DNA of 64,000 nucleotides from Amanita rubescens. Taxonomy: Eukaryota > Basidiomycota > Agaricomycetes > Agaricales > Amanitaceae. A program made the position numbers and the translations under genes. Below, one piece after another: positions 58,640 through 64,000 of this stretch. The notes under the pieces are model-generated. The model did no database searches. It saw only the letters and a program-made list of their open reading frames with translations, and was not told where the DNA came from. Positions within the stretch are counted from its first letter, which is position 1. Each line of letters starts with the position of its first letter. Location: assembly GCA_015039365.1 (NCBI GenBank), contig WION01000090.1, forward strand, positions 1-64,000. Direction: 5' to 3'.

Positions 58640-60521
58640 GCTGACTCTTGCCGCTGACTGTGGAAGAAGAACTGTGGTCATTAGTTCATATGCGCGATCG
58701 AAGTTAATGACGTCGGGGAGCAAGTTCAAAGAAATCGCTCCGGCTGAGTGTACTGGTGCTCCTTCTTCTGCAACGCATACTTACGTTTCCTAGGTTTTTT
58801 GCAGGGCTCGTTCTTTGTTACCCGCAGAGCACAAACCTTTCTAGCAGGTCAGCATAACCAAATTTGCGACGTAAGTGATCTAATCATGCTTTCTAGAGAA
58901 GCTTCGTCGATCGACGTTTGGAACCAAGAGAGACATAGAAGTTATGACCAGATATTTCGATGGAGTGACCCAACCTAACTTTAGGGAACCTTCGAAACCG
59001 TACTTTATACGTTTTGGTCGAAATGAGAATGATCCAGAACACGATATTCGATCTGGCAATATCAAGTTGAGTGGGTAAATGTTCATCATACGTTTAATGT
59101 ACCGTAATAAAATTACATTGCATATAGCATCGACATTGCGAAATTTTTTGAACCTACCATAAAGAACATTATAAAAGCCATCGACGAACAAACCAGGATG
59201 ACGGCGACAAGGATCAGAGTACGTCTCCAAGAAAGTTGGATGTGTCATAACTGAAAACTTGAATATAGGCTATCTTTATGGTTGGAAGATTTTCTACCTC
59301 CGATTATTTGTTTTCCAAATTGGAGGATCATTTCAAGTCGAGGGGTATCGACATCTTGAGACTGGAAACTTATATGTGAGCAAAAAAATAGCGCTGAGCT
59401 TCGCATTCATTTACTTAAAGCTCTTGCATCAGAAACAAAACGGTCGCGGAGGGTGCTATGATATTCAAAATCGAATCTTTTGTGTCCAGTGAACCGCAAC
59501 GCCGTCTTACGAAGAACGACTTTGACCGGCTTCAGGAAGAATACAACAGAGAACTGAGAGCGGCGCAAGACGAGCTTCAGGCTCTCCGTGAACAGAGGGA
59601 CACGCTCAAGAAGCTCGTCGATACGCAAGCCGTCGAGCTGACCGCCGCACGCGAGTTCACTTTCATTACTGACCAGGTCTCAGCGACCGACGTTAGTCGG
59701 ACAGTACAAGAGCTCAATTCCGCCATATACCAAACAGCTGTGTAGTTAATCTCTATCGAACAACCCGCCCCTCCTACAGCCCTCCCTGCATCCGCGGCGG
59801 ATATGGAACGCCTGCAGGTTCAGGCACGGATCTATTCTGTCAGTGTCATTGGCGAGCGATTGCTTCACCTCGCGCAATCCGTTGGACAAGAGGACAAGTC
59901 ATTCCCTATCCTCGCTTTCCAGAGTGGCATAATTCACGTGTGCTTTTCCGCCATCTCTTCATGGGTTTTTGGGCGTGGCCACGAACCTCAGCATGGGATT
60001 CTCAACATCGCATACGAACAGATCTGGGCCAGCGGTACACGTCTTCCTCAAAGTCTGCTGCATGGCTAACGACGCGTTTTAGAGAAGCAAACCGTTGCAG
60101 GCCCCACTGGAGAGCCCTGACACATAAACAGCTATGCAATATGAGTGGCGATCAAGTTCAACGCGAAATCTATACCCTCCTGTCACACCTCCTGATCTGT
60201 ATCGGTTGGAAAGTCGAGACGAGGCAGATTAAGGCTTTACTTGAAGAGTTGAGCGTTTGCATCAACGAGATCGCTACATTCGTGGCCAAGACGTCTAAGA
60301 TGATCCGCGAGGAGTTCGTCTCGGACGACTTGCAGGTCACGTATGTGCGGGCTGGGCAGCACTTCAACCCATCCTTGATGGACGCAGAAGGGCAAGCGTC
60401 GCCCGGGGTCCAGGCACCTGTCCTCTGTACGGCAGAGCTTGGTCTCGCTTTGCAAAATCGCGCTGGAGGACAACGGATGTTGTTGAAACCGAGGGTAGCC
60501 CTTGATACTCACGCATCTTGA
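58640..60521 (+). pseudogene. HSP70-coiled-coil fusion, copy 3 (5' deletion and early stop)
   Basis: The first three HSP70 exons are missing. The upstream region at about 58630 joins a damaged phosphate-2 exon (DCGRRTVVISSYA). From there the copy follows copy 2 closely and shows the undamaged form of the segment around 58965 (TQPNFREPSKPYFIRFGRNE). The fusion joint is intact (NKTVAEGAMIFKIESFVSS). In the family A core a TAG at 59743-59745 replaces the CAG glutamine codon seen in sister copies (TAVQLISIEQ). The C-terminal exon to 60521 is otherwise open. A pseudogene from the deletion and the nonsense change. Confidence 0.75.
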
Positions 60522-60648
60522 TTATACGCTTCATACTATATTACCACTCAAGTCGCACAGGGTACGTATGATATACCAACTACAACGATTACGAGACAGA
60601 GGCCATTCCATAGTAAAATATCTTCGTGTTTTCAATAAATACGGTATC

Positions 60649-61855
60649 TCAATTGTCGAAGCTTACGACAACGTTGGCTCGAGATAGCACGTTATGCTCC
60701 TTTTCGTCGACCCGTTCACCTCCTTGACCTCGTCGGATATACAACGTCTGAGTGATACCTCTTGCCGTCGTGCACATGATGGGCCCAGCCGCCGGCTTCG
60801 GCGTCCTGCCTGTCGGGTCATCCGCTTGCATCTTCTCCGGATCGAACTCACTTCCTGGTAAAGGAGCAAATACCTTCACGTTACCCGAAGCGTAATCTCC
60901 ATGCATCATTTTCCGAAGATCCATCGTCTCGTTAATAAGTCCTCCTCGAACACGGACCGAAGTTGTTCTTCTGGAAAACCATACAAGCGTGACAGATGGC
61001 GTGTCAGCAGGGCGAAAAGAAACTGTTGGTCCTGCTTCAGCGCTTGGGTGTCCGAGTATGCTCTCCGCCGAGCTGAGGCAGCTTTCGGCTCTGTAATGTA
61101 GAGGATCAGATAGGTCATAGGAAGGGGGGAAATTGCTTATTTACGTGACTCCTTTATAGCATCAGATACTTGTTGGTGCATCTGCGTTTTCTCTGGATTA
61201 AGGATGGAATCGAATTCGGAGGATAGAACTAGAACACAAAAGTGCCAACTGGTAGATGCAGTCGTTCAGAGATTTCACTTTGTTTATAATGTTCGTCTCC
61301 GAGACGATGTCAGCTTTGTTACCAAAGACTCCATCCAATTCGAACCCTTGCTTTGTCAAGCTCAAATCTTTCTTGGTACGTTCGAGCTCGAGCTGTAACT
61401 GATCGGCGCGCTGCTGTAGTTGGAGGGCCTTGGAAGCTCTTAGCGATTCTGTCAAAGAATGCGGCCACAGTATCATACCTGCTTGGTACGTTCGAGTTCG
61501 AGTTGTAACTGATCGGCGCGCTGCTGTAGTTGGAGGACCTGGAAGGTATTAGTGATTCTGTCAAACAACGGGGCGCCGTATCATACCTCTGGACTTGGAC
61601 AAGTATTCTGCAGGAAACGATTAGAAAGTTAACGCTATCGACGGTTGCACTTTGTCAGGCTCACCCGGTCTTCTGGTCTTACGGACCCTCCATTCGTGCG
61701 CCTTAAGTCAAGTTCCGCTTGCATCAGAGCCGTAATGGGATTTATCGCATTCACGGGCTATTATTGATGTCAGCGAGAGTGTTATTCAAAGCAAAATATA
61801 CAGCTTACACGTCCACTTTTGGCACCGAACCAGCTTTCTACGCGTAAGAGTCAGC
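60649..61855 (-). pseudogene. Coiled-coil family B, copy 3 (decayed)
   Basis: Counterpart of the genes at 50948 and 55936. The start region is altered: the sequence before VESWFGAKSGR lacks the ATG seen in the others. An internal deletion near 61243 joins CIYQLA to the HFCVLVLSSEFD region out of frame, removing about 70 codons. A 10-bp deletion near 60938-60950 shifts the frame again after SVFEED. Two tandem coiled-coil exon units remain at 61375-61590. It converges with fusion copy 3. Confidence 0.75.
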
Positions 61856-62062
61856 AATATGTGGGGCCACGAAGAAAAGAGAACCTAACTTCGTAGCTGT
61901 TCGGCGGTACTCGAAGTTCTGTCAGCAGGCATGCCAGTCTCGGGTTAGGGGTAATCTCAGGGGCACGATTTTCGCCGTGCTCTGGGCCAGAACACTGTGG
62001 CGTCTAATGATTGTTTTTGTTGAACAGATTCGTTCGGAGATAGAAGGCTGAGAGTAAGATTG

Positions 62063-63185
62063 CATCTACAAAACGGCTCGAACATGGATCAGTGGCTGTG
62101 CCCCTGGCCAGGCCGGTTCCAGGCTGGGCCCTGCCTGGCAAGGGTGATCCCAGCCTCGCATCCGCCTGGCAAGGCTTGTTAGCAGGCTGGCGGCCCTATT
62201 TTAGCAATAGCTACTAAAGGAGCTATAGTCATGTTGGGATCTACCATGAACCTGAATTGCAGAACGTATCCGGGAGCGATACGGAGTCCGATCCTGGACC
62301 AGATCCAATATACGCCATCGAGATCCAGCGCGAGCGCCGTCGTCGTGAACTTGAAGAACTTGAAGCAACCAACAACAACCACGAAGACATTCCCATCGAT
62401 CCCCAGCTTCTTCAAAACGAACGTCGTCGTGAACTTGAAGAACTTCTTGAAGCAGCAAGCAACAACCAAGACGTTCGTCACGTTCCCATCGACCCCCTGC
62501 TTCTTCAAAATGAAAATCCGCCGTGCCCGCCGGATCAACCAGCCAGTACCAGCAACCAGGACGGCCATGACCATCAACCTCAAAATGCGCCCATCAATGG
62601 TCAAGATCAAGTGCCAGATGAAGGTGGATGCGACACTGGGAATCAAGTCACACCGCCATCTTCACCCCTAACGGACCTAGACAGAAACCGGCCAGGAGCA
62701 AGGAGCAGTGCGAGTGGATTGAGGGCAACCGGGGCCCATCAAAAGCGCCAAGCAGGCTCTGACAGCACAGGGTCGACGCAGAGCAAAAAACCAAAAGCGG
62801 TTCCCGTCCACACTATCCGCCGCAGCCAGAGGAGAAGGAGCTGAAAAGGTAAATGGTACTATTAGTATTACTACCTTCTTACGGGTTTCTGAACTAACTT
62901 CTCTCAGCGGCGCATTTGCATTATCTAGTCGAAATTTGATACAATATAAAAATATACAATTTATTTATTTATTGTAAAAAACGAGTGATCAGGACAAGCC
63001 TTGAGACAGCCTCGTAAGGCACGCCCCAGGCTCGGGTACCCATGGCAAGGGTATGCCAGGCTTGTAGGTTTCCCGAGGCCTCGAAAGCCTCCCGAGACTT
63101 TCGAGGCATGGGCGAAATTCTGAGCCTTGGTGATGCCTTCCCAGGCCTTGGGGGTCCTGGCCAGGCACGTGCCGTTTTGTAGATG
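62063..63185. mobile_element. Element with 15-bp terminal inverted repeats and a gag-like ORF
   Basis: A perfect 15-bp inverted repeat CATCTACAAAACGGC is at 62063-62077 and, inverted, at 63171-63185. Inside each end is GC-rich sequence with repeated CCTGGC or GCCAGG words. The centre carries the open frame at 62257-62844. No transposase is present, so it would be non-autonomous or decayed. I see no clear target-site duplication. Confidence 0.5.
62257..62844 (+). CDS. Low-complexity ORF inside the TIR element
   Basis: An open frame of 195 codons without an ATG at its 5' end; the same frame stays open upstream to about 62223 (HEPELQNVSGSDTESDP). It contains two repeats of ERRRRELEELEAT...IPIDPQLLQN type, then a Pro/Ser/Gln-rich part and a basic C-terminus (KKPKAVPVHTIRRSQRRRS) like a nuclear localisation signal. 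No zinc knuckle, protease or transposase motif. It resembles N-terminal regions of transposon-encoded fungal proteins only in composition. May be an exon of a longer, lost gene. Confidence 0.35.
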   Translation: MQNVSGSDTESDPGPDPIYAIEIQRERRRRELEELEATNNNHEDIPIDPQLLQNERRRELEELLEAASNNQDVRHVPIDPLLLQNENPPCPPDQPASTSNQDGHDHQPQNAPINGQDQVPDEGGCDTGNQVTPPSSPLTDLDRNRPGARSSASGLRATGAHQKRQAGSDSTGSTQSKKPKAVPVHTIRRSQRRRS

Positions 63186-63206
63186 TGAGGCACACGACTA
63201 CTAATA

Positions 63207-63710
63207 AGGGCCTTTTCGGAAAACGGGCTAGGTTACGGTTAGGTTAGCCCTAGCCAGGTTAGCTTCCTAATTAGGAAGGTCCCACGCAGCTGGCCTAACC
63301 TAGCCAGAAAAACCGTTCGGCACGTCGTAGTTAGGTTAGTTAGCTGTCACACCTCCCATATTGGGATCATAAAAAAGAAGTGAACACACCGGGAATTGAA
63401 CCCTTGATCTAATAAAAAATAATATACAATTTATCCACTCAGCCATACTGTCTGGCAATAGTGTTTCTGCAATCATCCTGATATAGACCAATACCAGCCT
63501 GGACCAATTGCCAAATTTCATGTACTAACATTGCAAACTCCCCGGAACCTAAAGGCTCTAAGATACCAGGATGCTGTAATGTCATCCAAGTGTGAGTCTG
63601 TGACTAATATGTGACCAACTAAGTCACTTGGTTAGTGACACAGGCTGGCTAGGGCTAACCTGGCTAGGGCTAACCTAACCGTAACCTAGCCCGTTTTCCG
63701 AAAAGGCCCT
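63207..63710. mobile_element. 504-bp MITE-like element with 57-bp perfect terminal inverted repeats
   Basis: The left end AGGGCCTTTTCGGAAAACGG at 63207 begins a 57-bp tract whose exact reverse complement is at 63654-63710. The repeats contain GGTTAGG/CCTAACC words. There is no coding capacity. The interior holds a tRNA-like sequence on the minus strand. Flanks (CTAATA and AATTAT) do not show an obvious target-site duplication. Confidence 0.75.
63381..63452 (-). tRNA. tRNA-like sequence (probable pseudo-tRNA) inside the MITE
   Basis: The 72-nt minus-strand sequence starts GACAGTATGGCTGAGTGG, with a good A box (TGGCTGAGTGG, the serine/leucine type), and has a B box GGTTCAATTCC. The length and box spacing fit a tRNA. 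The T stem keeps three G-C pairs, but the acceptor stem pairs only in part and the anticodon region is an A/T run with no clear loop. Probably a decayed tRNA or a tRNA-derived internal promoter. Confidence 0.45.
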
Positions 63711-63810
63711 AATTATGCCCGTGTGATAGTAGATGATGATTAGATGTCTTAGATAAGTAGGCTATTTATAGAGTGTAAGATGTTATGCCTTGTTTGGCCG
63801 GCCGAGGATT

Positions 63811-64000
63811 GCCGAACGTAGAGCGTCGTTCCATCAGAGAACCTTCCAAATATCCAAACCAAGGGATGAGATGAAGATAGAATCCTCGTGCTGTGAAATG
63901 AGACTCAAGGTGCACCGGGGTACAGTCCAATGAGTAGGTAAGCTATTCTGAATCATATCATGTGTACAATAACGGCTAATGGCAATAGTATCACTATCAG
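63811..64000 (+). repeat. Upstream region of a further HSP70/coiled-coil unit
   Basis: Matches 58040-58190 (AGAACCTTCC, ATCCAAACCAAG, ATAGAATCCTCGTGCT, GGTACAGTCCAATGAG, AGGTAAGCTATT in the same order). In the other units this region leads into the HSP70 start, so a further unit probably begins beyond the right edge. Confidence 0.65.

Larger units (their letters stand above)
61990..63810. mobile_element. Nested insertion splitting a module unit
   Basis: Homology to the 3' side of the family B locus in copy 2 stops at about 61990 (after TTTTCGCCGTG), and homology to the next upstream region resumes at about 63811. The 1.8 kb between has no counterpart in the other units and holds two terminal-inverted-repeat elements, listed separately. 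Confidence 0.6.

Noticed and set aside
63230..63320. Telomere-like TTAGGG repeats
   Set aside because: The GGTTAGG/CCTAACC words are irregular and belong to the inverted repeats of the MITE.

Overview
The window is nuclear DNA of a basidiomycete, very probably a mushroom-forming Agaricomycete. Genes are dense on both strands and broken by many 45-75 nt GT-AG introns. The recognisable families fit this group: expanded TKL-type kinases, kinase-like proteins with a four-helix N-terminus, HSPA12-like HSP70 ATPases, a G-domain protein, a BEM2-type RhoGAP and a PNGase A-like amidase.

Layout. 0-12.6 kb: two paralogous four-helix-bundle/pseudokinase-like genes (34-2876 and 9863-12611, minus) flank an intact TKL kinase (5195-6730) and two decayed kinase copies. 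12.66-13.3 kb: the C-terminal third of eIF3m, cut off at the 5' end of the second pseudokinase gene. 13.4-28 kb: ordinary single-copy genes, namely a 2,225-aa BEM2-like RasGEF/PH/RhoGAP, a secreted PNGase A-like amidase, a 379-aa unknown, a 285-aa Cys-rich protein and a 453-aa unknown. 29.7-34.9 kb: an AT-rich G-domain (P-loop GTPase-like) gene. Its 5' end has tandemly duplicated exons, and its middle holds about 42 single-codon (3-nt) microexons, each between intron-sized repeats with canonical splice sites. 35.04-35.73 kb: a solo LTR with 5-bp target-site duplication. 36.2-37.8 kb: a trypsin-fold protease gene with one frameshift.

38-61.9 kb is a repeated accessory block. It starts with a free-standing HSPA12-like HSP70 gene and two free-standing coiled-coil genes (family A). 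Then comes a module repeated about four times: an HSP70 ATPase domain fused in frame to the family A coiled-coil protein on the plus strand, facing a related coiled-coil gene (family B) on the minus strand. Copies range from intact to broken. A flavin monooxygenase gene sits inside one unit. 61.99-63.8 kb is a nested insertion of two terminal-inverted-repeat elements, one containing a tRNA-like sequence. The upstream region of a further module copy begins before the right edge.

How it may work together (inference). The left block puts an MLKL-like architecture (four-helix bundle plus pseudokinase) beside a TKL kinase, the group that contains RIPK3. The right block links an HSP70-like ATPase to one coiled-coil family both by adjacency and by fusion, suggesting the two proteins act together. 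Several genes here have grown by tandem amplification of exon-plus-intron units; the microexon array is the extreme case and the main discovery of the window. Several single-base insertions in otherwise clean genes may be assembly errors.
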